64,000 nucleotides of DNA from Cephalopachus bancanus (GCA_027257055.1 JAPVLO010000073.1:496001-560000); one strand, 5' to 3'; positions 35,851 through 47,471 are shown, numbered from the stretch's first letter. Notes: generated from the letters alone by a model not told the origin. Made by a program: numbers and translations.

Positions 35851-38089
35851 GTAAAGTTTCATACCACATGCAGTTGTTCAAAGACACTCTCACTCTTTTG
35901 GTTGGTTCTACTGATGACTATCCGGACAATATTGAACAAAAATTGGAGTTATTTACAGTCTACATTCATAGAAAGAGTTCTTTCCATTTCCCAATGAAAT
36001 TAACTAGAAGAAAAATATCTAGCTTCAAGTTCATAAACCTCAGTTTCCAATCAATAAAACAGATTAATCTCACTACTGTGTGTAAATTTCAATTGAGTTG
36101 TAAATAAATCTGCTGTGAAGAAAAATATACCTTAAATATTTAAATAATACTCAACTTTATTAAATGCATCCACATTTTTTGCTTCATATACTATTAGGGC
36201 ATCTTAGTCACTCTTGTCTTATCATGCTTTCCTATATAACATCAATACCTATTCTCCATTCACTCACCTGCCACTTTTCAGTTATAAATGAACACAAATA
36301 ATTAATAATCATTGAAGATCTATTTGTGCTTGCCTGTATATTAGATGCTGAGAAATAATTTTTATTATCGTGGCATTTTCATCTTAGCCCCCAAAGCAGA
36401 TAATAATTAAGCAATTCATTATTTTAAACACAGATGTTATAACTGTTATAAAAGACTAATGTTACAATTATAGTAAAAACGTGATATATTCTAAGAATCA
36501 TGGAAGATTTTGAGGGGACAATCTTGGAAGTGATGTTCACGTTGGTGTTTGATGGATGAGGAGTTGACTAGGTGAAGGGTGGGGGTCAGGGAAGACTCCA
36601 AGGAGAGAATGAGACACTTAGCAATAAAATAGTTTTATAGTACAGTTTTCAGGTTCAAAAAAATCAATTTCAAAAATGGATGTAAAACATATAAGTAAAA
36701 TTATGTTTGTACCAACTTAAATATTGAAGTTATGTCTAAATGAATTGGAATAATAGTTAAAATTTTGTTTTCACAATGAAAAAATTTGCTTGTCAAAAAT
36801 CCTTTCACCTTGTCATTAATGCTTATACATTTGTGAATACAAATCTGTCTTTGCAAACTATATATACTGATTAAGCTTTGTGTTCTGTCTGGCACTTGCT
36901 ATTCACACAACTTGTACTAATTTCAATGAAGTCCTTTTTATAGTAATTTTTCATTGTTAACATAATCTCCAACGAAAATGATGTGCACAGGAAGAATAAA
37001 GACAATCAAAAATCATTATTTTAGTTCTTCAGACTTTGAAAAGAAACTTTTTTAAGAGATGGAATAACACAGTTATTACCATTGAGAAAATTTAATCTCC
37101 TTTGAAGTCTGTTTTATACCAAAGAAAAGAAGACTTGACTTTTAGGAAATTTCTAATACATAAGACTACAAAAATATTACAATCAAGAAATATTTTAAGT
37201 AAAAAAGATTTTTAACTACAGATTAATGGTCATACTTAACAAATACTTTTATACAATGCTCTGAAATTCGTGTGATGCATCAGTTTTATAAGAGCTAGAT
37301 AAAATGGAAGTGAACAAACAAAAATGAATATTATTTATAGTCAGCTTTCTCCAGATAACTATATATTATAGAAAATGACTGAGAATATCACAAGATTCAA
37401 GATAGATCTTCTATTTACTCTTCTTTAACTCATATATGTATACTTTTATACATGTACCATAATTAAAATCACTTTACAAATATGTATTCAATGTTAAAAT
37501 AACTTTTAAAGTATTAAATTTATTGAATTAGATATTTTATTTTAATAACTAAAAAAAGTCTGACATTATTTATTTTTTAATTGAAATATATCTTTAAGAG
37601 TTCCCAAAATCCCATAACTCACTGATTAACATGGGATAAACAAACCTTCATCTCTATCTTCTCATTTATTCTTCAATAACTCTTGGAAAACATGTATTAC
37701 TAAAGTTTCAGGTGTCTGATAATCTTGCTCTATATATTGTTCCACATAACCCAATATTAACACTATTATCAGTAGAGATGATAAGTACATGGTAACTAGG
37801 CCTGCCCTCTAAAACTTTAAATTCAATCAAAATGTCTGCTAAGGTAAGCACACAAAGAAATATTATACATAGAAATAAAGATATAAAAGGTGAATGTATG
37901 ACCTTGTTTAATCAGGATTTTTTTTTTTAGATTTTTAGCAGTTACAACAAGAAATATGATTAATAAAACACTGGGTTAGATGGTAAATCATATGACTTAT
38001 GAGTAGAGACACAGAAATAATTATGTTACTAGATAATATGCCAACCACATCCAGCCTAAAAGGGGATAAAAGGAAGAAAAACTAAAATC
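35851..38089. other. AT-rich unique DNA
   Basis: No gene is recognised. Around 36320-36420 and 36530-36610 the sequence is reminiscent of MIR/L2-type old repeats (for example 'gatggatgaggagttgacta'), but too diverged to name. Confidence 0.5.
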
Positions 38090-39245
38090 TGGGTCCCTTA
38101 CATATTCCTTAATAGCACTGACTATATTTATATTAAACATAATTTATCCCAATTAAAAGGCAGAGATTATCATATTGGACAGAAATCAAGACATGTTGCT
38201 TATAGAAAACCCAATTTAAAGACAAAAATAAAAAGAGACAAGTGAAAGTATAAAAAAAGCTATGTTAAATGTTTTAAAATCTAAAGTGTTTATATTAGAC
38301 AAAGCTGATTTTGTAACACAAATAGTAAGAAGCTCATTTCATAATAAGTAGATTATTACAATGACTTAATAATTCTAGACATTTATGCAACAAATAACAG
38401 AGCTTCAGAATGTATAAAGCAAAACTGAAAGTAAAAATAGACAAATCAATAATCAATTCCAATAATTGATAAAATTGTAGAAAATAAATAAGGATATAAA
38501 AGATAAGAACAATTCTAACAACCAATTTTACATAATTTATATTTATAGAACACTCCACTCAACAGGAGCAGAATGCACATTCTTTGCAAGTACACATAGA
38601 AGCATATTATTGTCAAAACAAGTCACAATAATTGAAAAGGATTCTATTTATACAATGTATATTACCGGAACACAATAGAATTAAATTCAAAATCAGTAAA
38701 AAAAATATACGGAAAGTCCCCAAACATTTAAAAACTAAATAACACATTTTAACAAACACAAGTCAAAGAATAAGTCAAATAAATATTAGAAAGCATTTTG
38801 ATCTTGATGAAAATGAAAACAACGGTGGTTTGCACAGATAATGCCAGCACTTTGGGAGGCCAAGATGAGAGGATTGCCTGAGTCCACGGGTCCGAGACAA
38901 GCCTGGGTAACTTTACAATTAAAAAAATCCAAAAATTAGCCAGGCTTGGTGGCACAGACCTATAGTTCCAGCTACTTGGAAGGCTGAAGCAGAAGGATTA
39001 CCTGAGCCCAGCAGGTCGAGACTGTGGTGACCATGAACATACCACTGCTCTCCACATGGGCACAGAGTGAGACTACGACTCAAAAAAAACAAACAAAAAA
39101 TTGTAGGAAGCCACTAACACAGAAATTAGAAGAAAATGTACAATGCTAGGTATCTATATGTAAGAAGAAGAAAAATGTCAAAATCATGATCTCATCTCCC
39201 ACCTTAAGAAAGATTTTTAAAAGGGTAAAAAAAAAAAAGAAACGA
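38090..39245 (+). mobile_element. Old L1 (L1M-type), ORF2 endonuclease region, split by an Alu
   Basis: Although decayed, the order of segments follows L1 ORF2: 'ccaattaaaaggcagagatt', 'agacaaagctgattttgtaa', 'tatagaacactccactcaac', 'acaatagaattaaattcaaa'. After the Alu comes 'aagaaaaatgtcaaaatcat' and 'tcccaccttaagaaa'. No open frame survives. Confidence 0.75.
38820..39099 (+). mobile_element. Old, diverged Alu dimer inside L1
   Basis: 'gccagcactttgggaggcca', 'agccaggcttggtggcac', 'cctgagcccagcaggtcgag' and 'gactacgactc' plus an A-rich end. The first bases of the left arm are poorly preserved. It interrupts L1 ORF2. Confidence 0.85.
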
Positions 39246-39279
39246 AAATTACACAGCATGTCCTTCAAAAGCATTGTTA

Positions 39280-39605
39280 AGGGAAAAAAATAGATTCATG
39301 CCCTGGGCTATTGTCTGTTTGCTTTGTATGTTCTCTCAATGTCTGCTTTGGTTTTTCAAGGTATTCCGCTTTCCTCACACATCCCAAAGATGTGCACATC
39401 AGGTTAATTAACATGCCCAAAATGTCCCAGTATGAGTGAATGTGAGTATGTCTGTGTGAGTGTACCCTGTAATAGAATGACATCCTATCCAGGATCAGTC
39501 CCAACCCTGCACCCTAAGCTGCCAGCATAGGTTCTCATCACCTGGTACCCTGAACTAGAATAAGAAGGCTGTCAAATGAATGAATTATGAATGAATACAA
39601 ATTAC
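39280..39605. repeat. Ancient interspersed repeat with ATGA-rich tail, family not certain
   Basis: The segment 'ggtattccgctttcctcaca', 'catcccaaagatgtgcacat', 'aatgtcccagtatgagtgaa', 'tagaatgacatcctatccag' and 'accctgaactagaataagaa', with a 'gaatgaattatgaatgaat' tail, matches my memory of an old mammal-wide LINE-type 3' end. I cannot place it in L2, RTE or another clade. It has no coding capacity. Confidence 0.55.
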
Positions 39606-40034
39606 CATAAGATAAAAATTCATAAAGTATAAAAGTGCTCAGCAAGCCCAACATATTTGTTATTGTGTGATTTTGAACTGCATGGTGGTAGAAGATGCTT
39701 CTTACACTTTATAATTTGCAAACATTTATTCCTTGACTTAACTGACCACCTTTATAACCACCATCACTCACTGGCTCACCAAAAACTGGATAATGAACTT
39801 ACTTGTTTTTATTAATCTTCATTAAATGTATATATAGCTAAAATTTATTTTAATGATTAATATTAGAAGTGTTTTGAGTCTTTGTTTCAATATTTGGTGA
39901 TGTTTTTATAACCAGAAGCATGCAATAGGAATTTGGCCCGTTTATATCAACTAGCTTATGGTAAAATTGGTTTTGTTATATGTTGTTTCACTTAAAGTCA
40001 CAGTTTCCAATAACCTATCAACAACAATAAGTGA

Positions 40035-40315
40035 AAACTTACTATAAAACCAAAGTAAGCAGAGGAAAGAAAATAATAGGAAATCAGTAAAATATATAAC
40101 AGAAAAATGATAGAGAACAAAACTAAAAGCTGGTTCTTTGAAAAGAACAATAAAATTGATAAAACTATTCAAGAAAGAGTAAAACTGTATTCACAGATGT
40201 TATGGTTATTTAATGTAGGAAATTTGAAGAAATCTATCACAAAAATTTTCTAAAAGTAATAAGTGAGTTTACCAATGTTTCAGGACCCCATATCAATGTA
40301 CAAAGAACCACAAAG
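40035..40315 (+). mobile_element. Old L1, ORF2 continued
   Basis: 'agctggttctttgaaaagaa' followed by 'ataaaattgataaaac' is a well-known L1 ORF2 stretch. 'aagtgagtttaccaatgttt' and 'caggaccccatatcaatgta' match a later point of the reverse transcriptase region. A deletion lies between them. It continues the element at 38090, with about 790 bp of other sequence between. Confidence 0.7.
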
Positions 40316-41110
40316 ACCTTAATTTTCCCTCAGCTTGACTACACATTAGACAAGCTTTTTCCTGACTACAGGCACCAGTCTTCATTTTCTTAGTGCATTT
40401 ACTGGGGCAGGGGGCAAGGCTTATAACTGTAAATTCTATCTCTTCCTTTTTGAGATGTAAAATTTTTTTAACCATAGAGGAGTTAAGAGAAACTTCCCCT
40501 TTACCCTTTGAAGGTTCACTGGAAAAATCAACTTGCAAAAGGCAAATTAATTGGAGAAAGGCCATACAAATGTATTTAATGTGTATACACAGGAGTTTTC
40601 AAAACAAAGACCCAATAGTATAAGAAAAATTAACCATTTTTATGCTTAGGTTCAACAAAGTATGGCCAACCCTAATCACAGAAACATGATTAGGGTATGA
40701 TCAAAAAGGGTATGATCTAATGCTAATAAACTAAATAGGAACTCAGTATGGCCTGTCTGTCTGAACTTTCCTTGGCCTTTCTGAGCATGAATTTCTTCCT
40801 TTTGGGTATGAAACAGGACCCTCTCTGAAATAGTGGTACTACAGTCAAACAAGATAAGTCAGATAATTTTTTCATGACCAGTTTGTACAAATGTCAACTG
40901 ACGAATGATGAGGTTCATACATTTAGAAAGAAGAGTACCAGAAGCCGCAACCCCTAAAGAGCCAAAATGAAGGTTACCCGAAAATGGGAAAAACACTGAC
41001 TGGGAGCAGAGCCCCAGTGGGAAGCGGCCATGATGGAGGCAGAGGCCCATGGATCCCATTGAAGGACTCCTTTTGATCTTAAAGGAATGTGTGCTTAGGC
41101 TTGAAAAACA
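40316..41110 (-). mobile_element. Class I (ERV1) LTR and short flanking ERV sequence, reverse
   Basis: On the minus strand it carries 'ctatttcagagagggtcctg', 'catacccaaaaggaagaaat', 'catgctcagaaaggccaagg' and 'gttcagacagacaggcc', the marks of the LTR family at 27084 and 34811. The U5-like end 'gaaccttcaaagggtaaagg' is near 40480. The part 40316-40475 then reads as sequence beyond the LTR end, so some internal sequence may be attached. Upstream limits are unclear. Confidence 0.68.
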
Positions 41111-41152
41111 CTTCCCTTGATAAATAAAACAATTAGCTAGAATGTGCAAGGA

Positions 41153-42222
41153 TGTGGAATTAGCAGTAAACCATAAAAAGTTCCCCCGGAAGGGACAAGG
41201 GAATGTTTTACTACCCCTTTTCCCATGAAATTTTGCAAGCTTTAGCTAAAAAGGAAAAACAAGTACTTCCTCATACCCTTTATAAGTAACAACAATGACA
41301 GTTGTGATTGATGAGGAAGTGAGAAACTGAGACAGAGTATCTCCAAAAACAGGTGTTTTCGGGAAAAACAAGTAACAGACATGCCTTTTGATTTAAGAAG
41401 CAATTAGAAAGAGGGTTAAAATTAAAGTAAGGATTAGAATTAAATAAATAACAGTTATAATTAAAAGATAAATGTTTATTATAGATGTAGGTATTAGTTA
41501 AATATAAGTAATAGAAGGAATAGGAAATAATTAAGCTTTAGGGTAAACTTAAAATTATACACTTAATGTAGGTTTAAAATTAAATACATTTAGGATTAGA
41601 AGTAAGATTAATTTCATATATAAGTGTAGATTTAGACTTAAGTTTTGTTTAGAAATATAAAATGTAAAATAGGTGATAAGAAAATAGTAAGTAATATAGA
41701 TAAGACAATTAGAATTAAGAAAGTTAAATTTTTAAATTAATTAATATAGAGTATTAAGAATTCATAGTGGGTAAGATAAGGGTGGTTATATAAAAGAAAA
41801 ACCAAGTCAATATATTGCTGCTGAAAGTGTATTAAGAAAATAGATTAGTAAAGGAAAAGAAATAGAATAGTGAGGGGAAGAGGCCTAGAGGTCACAGGTT
41901 GTGGCTGATAAATTCTTGGCAGCTGGTGCTTTGTTACATAAATAATGCCACTGGTAGCAGGAAGGAACAAAAAGAAACTTGTAAAGGTCAACTTCCCCAT
42001 AAGCAAAAGGAAAAAACATGATGCAAACATTTAATGTGTAATGTGTGTTGCATTTTTGTGGGTACAGGGGTCAGTAAAAAAACTATATAAGCATGTGAGA
42101 ATTGAATAAAATTTAGCAGAGTCCTGAACTCTACCCAAGAAGTTGACTCCTGTCGTTCTTCTTCACCATTCCTGATTCTCCCCATTCAGGCCCTGACTCT
42201 CTCCTGGAGCTGGACTCCAGCA
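41153..42222 (+). mobile_element. Putative class II-type LTR, solo
   Basis: It is bounded by TG ('tgtggaattagcag') and CA ('ggagctggactccagca'). A purine/AT-rich U3 of about 900 bp is followed by TATA ('actatataagcatg', near 42083), an AATAAA (near 42105) and a short pyrimidine-rich R/U5. This layout is that of an LTR. I did not find a clear target duplication, so ends are provisional. Confidence 0.6.
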
Positions 42223-42640
42223 GAAGAGCTTTATTTATCATAAAGTGATACAGCCTGTAGGCAGTAAGCATAGGCTCAGGCCAAAAACCAGAAACAGTCA
42301 TTTTGAGGGAGGAATTAAAAAATAAAAAAAACTGAAATTTATACTAGGCAGGGTGGACAAATATACATATTTAACAAGCTATAGAGGAAGTCATGAATAC
42401 TTATTAAAGGAGAAACATGAGCATGTATATTTGAGCTTCATGCATCTTCATGAATCAAGGGATCACGTTTAACACTTTCTGACAAGAGGTGAAGAAGAGG
42501 ACATAAAGGTACTCCATGTGTATCCACTGTAGACTGGCCAGAATCAAAGATACCCAGTGCACATCCTTCATAGGTGAGTCAGAACCATGCCATGATTAGC
42601 TGTTTCCTATCACAAAGAAATACTGAAAAGTCGTTGTGTC
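42223..42640. other. Unassigned sequence between LTR and U1 pseudogene
   Basis: No gene or repeat family is recognised. It could be part of the interrupted ERV sequence in the neighbourhood. Confidence 0.45.
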
Positions 42641-42651
42641 AAAACTCCAAA

Positions 42652-42835
42652 AAGGAGAGATACCATGGTCACAAAGGTGGTTTTCCCAGGGCAAGCCTTG
42701 TCCATTGCACTCTGAATGTGCTGACCCCTGCAATTTCCCCAAATGTAGGAAACTTGACTGCATAATTTGTGGTAGGGGAGGACTGCGTTCACCCTCTCCC
42801 CTAATTTTCTGCTGTTTAAAAAAAGAAAAAAGAAG
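42652..42835 (+). pseudogene. RNU1 pseudogene: U1 snRNA retropseudogene, 5'-truncated
   Basis: From 'ggagagataccatggtcaca' through 'ggtggttttcccagggcaag', 'ccattgcactctgaatgtgc', 'tgacccctgcaatttcccca' and 'gactgcataatttgtggtag' to 'gactgcgttcaccctctccc', it follows human-type U1 closely, including the Sm-site region. The first 12 or so bases, which pair with the 5' splice site, are missing. An A-rich tail follows to about 42835. The flanks 'aaaactccaaa' (42641-42651) and 'aaaatctccaaa' (42836-42847) look like an imperfect target duplication, so it was made by L1-type retroposition. Confidence 0.92.
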
Positions 42836-42887
42836 AAAAATCTCCAAATAGAGAAGGGCGGCATTACTTGGTTGGCTGATAGTAGTG

Positions 42888-43200
42888 GAGAGAGTCTTCC
42901 TTTTTTTGAGTTGGCCAGGATTCTGTTGCCCAGGATGGAGTGCATGCAGTGGCATGCTCACGGCTACCCCAGCTTCCACCTGCTGTGCTCCAGCAATCCC
43001 TCCACCTCAATTTTCCAAGTAGCCAGAACTACAGGCATGCACTACCACACCCAGCTAATTTTTAATTTATTGTAGAGACTAGGTCTCGTCAAGCTGCCCC
43101 TGCAGTTCTTGAACCCACAGGCTCAGGCAATTCACTTTCCTTGGCCTCCCGAAGTGCTGGGATTACAGGCTGAGCCACCGAGCCAGACTGAGAGAGCCTT
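42888..43200 (-). mobile_element. Alu dimer, moderately old
   Basis: Reverse orientation: 'tttttttgagttggccagga' through 'tttattgtagagactaggtc' to 'gctgagccaccgagccagac'. The imperfect duplication 'gagagagtctt' / 'gagagagcctt' flanks it. It directly follows the U1 pseudogene. Confidence 0.88.
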
Positions 43201-43640
43201 TCAAAAGTGCTGGTTTCTATTTAGCCTTTAAGGAAGAAAGCCTAACAGTATTTAGCAAGAGAGGAATATAATAAGACAAGTCCAAATTCCCATGCAGTCA
43301 TGGCTGGGAACTCAGTTTTTAAGGTTTTAAAGTTTTTCTGTGCAGTCCTCTTAGCCAAGAGAAGATCCAATCAGTCAGTTGAGAAACATCACATTTTAAT
43401 TTCTCACACAGATAGGTAGAGGAAAAGCTGGAGTAATATTTTTTAGGTTTTATGGCTGGTTTGGGGGAAAAGGTTCTGGTCTTTATGACCTGTCTTTGGG
43501 AAGTGAGATTCTAGCTTCTATGACTATTCTTGAGGGCAACAGAACTGAGAGACAGGAGAACAGAAGTCACAGAAAAACAGTTGCTTCTCTCCCAGGAAGT
43601 GTGACCAGCAGCCAGCATTAGATTTATAACCCAGAAGAGA
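43201..43640 (-). mobile_element. Class I (ERV1) LTR fragment, reverse
   Basis: On the minus strand, 'agtcatagaagctagaatct', 'ggtcataaagaccagaacct' and 'acctaaaaaatattactcca' line up with the 5' part of the LTR at 27084 (there 'agtcatagaaactaaaatcc' and 'cctaaaaaatattactctaa'). It is a third or fourth member of the same family in the window. Confidence 0.65.
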
Positions 43641-43659
43641 TGGTCTGTGTGTGTCACTG

Positions 43660-45480
43660 TTAGGAGCTCCAACCTGCCTCCCTCGTTGATTGAGGTAAGG
43701 TCTCCCAACAACACTGAGGAGCCGAGGAGACCCTACTCCAAGTCACCTGGAATAAACAGCAGCCTGAGTAACAGGAGCCTAGCAGGAGGACTCCATTTCT
43801 ACACACTTGAATTTGCAGCCTGAGTGGCAAGAGAGTTACTGTAACCACAGTCTCTCCTGAACAGCAGGTCCCATGGCCAGGGTCAGTTTTGCTGAAAATA
43901 TTTAGCACATACTGCTGCTAAATGCCCAAGCATCCCTCCCACGGTAACTGGGGTCATGTGCCCCATCAATACTGAGGACAGAAGGAAACACACACACACC
44001 TGCATACCTGAAAGAGCAGCCTAAATGGCAGGAGACCAGCAGAAGAGACCTCATTTCTGAATGCCTGAATTAGGTAGCATGAGTGACAAGAGAGTTGCTG
44101 AACTCATGGTTTTTTCCCAGGTAGCAAGACCTGAAGCCAGGATCAGCTTTGTGTCCAAAAAATTGGGCTACATATGTCATTGCAAGGTGCCCCCAGCCCA
44201 CCTTCCCAGTCAGCTGGGGAAGTGTGTTTCTCCAGTACCAAGGAGCAGGCAGACCTCATTTCCACACACCTAGATTAACAGTCTAGGCCACCACACCCTT
44301 CCAGGGCAGTGGTGCTTGTGCAAGAGAGCCCTCTGCGCCCCACACCCAGGCATTACTCCAGGCATTTAAAGCTCCTGTTTGTGTGACCTAGCAACCTAAG
44401 CTGCTCCATCCCTCCTGTGCAGGGAATTTGGTGCTGAGTGGTCTCCTTCACTCCACACCCAAGCACACCTCCAGGCACTTGGGATACCCCCTCACCTGGA
44501 TTGATAGCCTGAGCCCATTCCCCGACCTTCTGTGCAAAAGATACAGTCGGGGGAGGGGCCTTCGATGTTCTATGCCCAGGTATTCTGAACGCCTGCCGCA
44601 GCACCAACTGGCAGCTGAGCCACTCAACTTCTCCAGAACAGTGTGTGATGAAGCAGTACTTCTTCTGCTGCAAGTCTGGGCATGTGCCTAAGCTTTCAAC
44701 ACACCTGCCCACCCAAATCAACTGAGCTACCCCTTCCTCTCCCTACAACAACTTTTGTGACACCACTAGCTACTCTGCCCCCTTGCTGAAGGACCTAATT
44801 TCAGGCATCTGGAGCACCCACCCACATGGATCAACATCCTAAGGCATGCTACCCCTACTATATCAAGATCTTGGTGAAGGACACTCCCTCTACTACATAC
44901 CCGGACATATCTCCAGATATATCTCTCATTGCACCTGCTTATGTGATTAACAGCTCAATCTTCCCCTCCTCCCATGCTGTAAACACTTTATAGTAAAGGT
45001 AATTGCTTCACTCCTCACCAGGGCATACTTCCAGGTAGTTGGGTGCACTTAATTACCTGAGCTTTCCTTCTTTCCCTGAGAAAAGATGCTCATGCATGGC
45101 ACTCTTAGTGCTCCACACCCGGCCATCTCTCTTGGCTTCTGGTGCACCTGCCCTTTGAAATAGAACCCTGACTTGCTATCTCCTTCCTATGAAAAGAACT
45201 TGGTGCAGCAGTAGTCCCTCTGCCTACACCTTAGCATAACCCTAGACATTTGACACACATGTTACCACAGACCAGGAATCTGAGCTGCCCCCACCCCTTC
45301 CTGTATAAAAATCCTGCTAGGGCAGTGATCGCTCTGTCCTTTCTTTAGACATATCACCCAGCCAGAGGCACACCTGCTCCTCTGAAATAGGAGCTTGAGC
45401 TGCTCCCCTATTCCTTGCAAATAACTCGTTACAACAGCAGTTTACCTGCTCTTTTCTGGGGAATATTCACAGGCATCAAA
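43660..45480 (+). repeat. Degenerate tandem block: ~257-bp then ~115-bp units
   Basis: The first part repeats a unit with 'agcctgagtggcaagagagt' (43817) and 'agcatgagtgacaagagagt' (44077) about 257 bp apart. The second part is built of shorter, more diverged units, roughly 100-150 bp each. They have the pattern CCACACCC-GGCAT-TCCAGGCA, then CACCTG, 'gattaacag'-like, 'ctgagct', CCC, 'tgt', 'aaaa', 'ttggtgcagcagtg', CTCC. GC content is clearly above its surroundings. It abuts an L1 ORF1 tail, so it may be the tandem 5' UTR of that L1. Confidence 0.7.
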
Positions 45481-45499
45481 TACAACTATTCAAATCAAA

Positions 45500-45867
45500 T
45501 ACAACTATTAGACTAACAGTGGACTTCCCAGCAGAAACCCTGTATGCCAGAAGAGATTGGGGGCCTATTTTCAGTTTCCTTAAAAAAAAATGCCAGTCAA
45601 AAGTTTTATATTCTACCACACTAAGTTTCATAAATGAAAGTGATAAAGTCCTTCCACAACAAACAAACAGTAAGAGAAATTGTTGCCACTACAAGAGATG
45701 CTCAAAGGAGTCCTAAACACAAAAATGAAGCCATGATATTCATCATTATAAAAGGTCACATAAGTACAAAGCTCACAGATCTGATAAAGCAACTACACAT
45801 TTGAAACCCCAAGGCAGCTAGCTAAAGACACTATGGCAGGGACAAAACTTCCTATATCAATATTAAC
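45500..45867 (+). mobile_element. L1: ORF1 C-terminal end and inter-ORF region
   Basis: The sequence encodes the end of L1 ORF1p and continues into the spacer before ORF2. It is cut at 45867 by a class II-like LTR and resumes at 47755. Upstream ORF1 (coiled coil and RRM parts) is absent: the tandem block comes directly before. Confidence 0.78.
45519..45716 (+). pseudogene. L1 ORF1p C-terminal domain remnant
   Basis: The 65-codon frame holds 'AETLYARRDWGPIFSFLKKK' and 'LSFINESDKV', which correspond to the last third of L1 ORF1p (RNA-binding C-terminal domain and tail). The Met here is an internal codon. The RRM and coiled coil are missing, so it cannot form a working nucleic-acid chaperone. 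Confidence 0.78.
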
Positions 45868-46057
45868 TGTTGGGAGCCGGCCAAAGAGGCCCACTGAACG
45901 TTAGGGATCAGGAAGGGCCGTGGACCCCGAGACCACTAGGATGTGTTCGGGAGCCATAGACCCCATTTTCCTTCTCCTTTTAACATGCAGCACAAGTACC
46001 TAAAGGAACTCTGTTGATCTAAGCTGAAGGCTCCGTGACTGTGACAGGCATGGCTCA

Positions 46058-47104
46058 CTCTAGAAACCCATTGTTCCTGTTTCCCATAAAACTGTGGTTT
46101 CGGCTTAGGTATTAGATATAATTCAAACTCAGGTCACATTTAGGAGTCTTTTATACATGATACAAGCTTCTTTATAACATTTAAAAGTATATTTGTAGAA
46201 TTAGTATACACATTTAGAGAGCTGTTTCCAGCTTTAGATGATTATCTAGGGTTACCAGAAATGGCCCAGCATGAACTTTGGACTGGGCCACATTCCTAAG
46301 GGCCCAGCATCCACTTTGGGCTGGGCTGCATTCTTTTAAACCGGTTTTTTTTTTTTTTTTTTTTTTTTGAGTTGGAGTCTCACTCTGTAGCCCAGACTAG
46401 AGTGCAGTGGCCGCTCCCAGCCACCCCAGCCTCGACCCACTGGGCTCGGGCGATCCTTCCGCCTCAGCCTTCCGAGTAGCCGGAACTACAGGTGTGTGCT
46501 ACCACACCCGGCTGATTTTTTTGATTTATTGTAGAGATGAGGTCTCGCTGCCCAGGTGGGTCTCGAACCCGCGGGCTTAGGCAATCCACTCACCTCAGCC
46601 TCCCAAAGGCGCGGGATTACAGGCTGAGCCACCAAGCCCGGCTAAACCGGTTCTTTAGTTACAATTAGTGTAGGTTTTTTCTGCTTATAATAGAAATTGA
46701 ATTCATTTTATTCATAGAAAGTATTTTAGAATAGGTCATGCTACGTCAGGGAATTATGTTAGTCCAAGCATGATCAAACATGATACTTTGAGGTTTTATA
46801 AGAATACAGCTAACTTTAGAAATTTCATTGTTCCCACTTTCTACTAATTGTGATTTCGGCTTTAGTACAATTACAGTTTGCATTTGGGTTTTATTTTAGA
46901 AGCTTTATTGTTGATGATTAGCTTTATATACTAGGATTAGTAATTAGAAACTTTTATAAAAATTAAGATGATACATAGGATTCTAAAATAGCCATTCTGT
47001 TAAGAGATCATAATCAATTGTTCCTGGAAATGGCCCAGCGTGATCTTTGGACTGGGTCACATTCTTTAGGAACTGGTTTGAGCTATAATTAAGAGTTTTT
47101 TATA
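46058..47104 (+). repeat. Diverged U3 duplication within the LTR
   Basis: Two blocks repeat in order. One is 'attgttcctgtttcc' with 'gtggtttcggctt' near 46070-46100, matched near 46827-46862. The other is 'gaaatggcccagcatgaact' with 'ttggactgggccacattc' near 46257-46295, matched near 47027-47065. Each ends near 'ccggtt'/'ctggtt'. Taking out the Alu leaves an uneven, old duplication of U3. Confidence 0.7.
46336..46654 (-). mobile_element. Alu dimer inside the LTR
   Basis: Reverse orientation: about 22 T, then 'gagttggagtctcactctgt' to 'gctgagccaccaagcccggc'. The duplication 'taaaccggtt' lies on both sides (46337-46346 and 46643-46652), showing that it inserted into the pre-existing LTR. Confidence 0.92.
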
Positions 47105-47275
47105 GTACAGGTAAAGTTAACACAGAATAGAAAGGTATTAGGATTTTAGTCAATCAATAGGTGTTGGGTATGTATAAGTTTTAGAAGTTATTGATTATTA
47201 GGATTTTATGATGTTAGAATTGTTATATTGCTTTTGAGGAATATAAACCAAGCATAAGGAACAGTAAGATAATTT

Positions 47276-47471
47276 TGGGATTGTCCTTCCTCATGCTTGG
47301 GAAAACGCCTGGTGGGTGGGGGATGCCCCTCATCCACCTGGCTTTGTGTTCACGTAATAGTCTTGTGATTTTATTGGGATTGTCCTTCCTCATGCTTAAG
47401 AAAATACCTGGTGGGTGGGGGGGGTGCGCCTCATCCACCTGGCCTTGTGTTCACATGAAAGTCTTGTGATT
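47276..47471 (+). repeat. 98-bp tandem duplication near the LTR promoter
   Basis: Copy 1 (about 47276-47373) and copy 2 (about 47374-47471) each contain 'gggattgtccttcctcatgc', 'cctggtgggtggg' and 'cctcatccacctgg', ending 'agtcttgtgattt'. They lie just upstream of the TATA-like box, where LTR enhancers commonly sit. The short open frames here on both strands exist only because of this GC-richer repeat. Confidence 0.9.

Noticed and set aside
42574..42979. Cluster of open frames up to 127 codons on both strands
   Set aside because: They cover the U1 snRNA pseudogene and the edge of an Alu. GC-richer noncoding sequence gives longer chance frames.
44353..44721. 122-codon and 87-codon frames on opposite strands
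   Set aside because: They lie in the degenerate tandem block, whose unit lacks frame-preserving periodicity.
43660..45480. Possible CRISPR-like or satellite array
   Set aside because: Units are long, diverged and lack constant short repeats with unique spacers. A vertebrate context also excludes CRISPR.
47223..47469. Overlapping open frames on both strands with a repeated HPPG-like motif
   Set aside because: Explained by the 98-bp tandem duplication inside the LTR; no start context, no family, both strands equally open.
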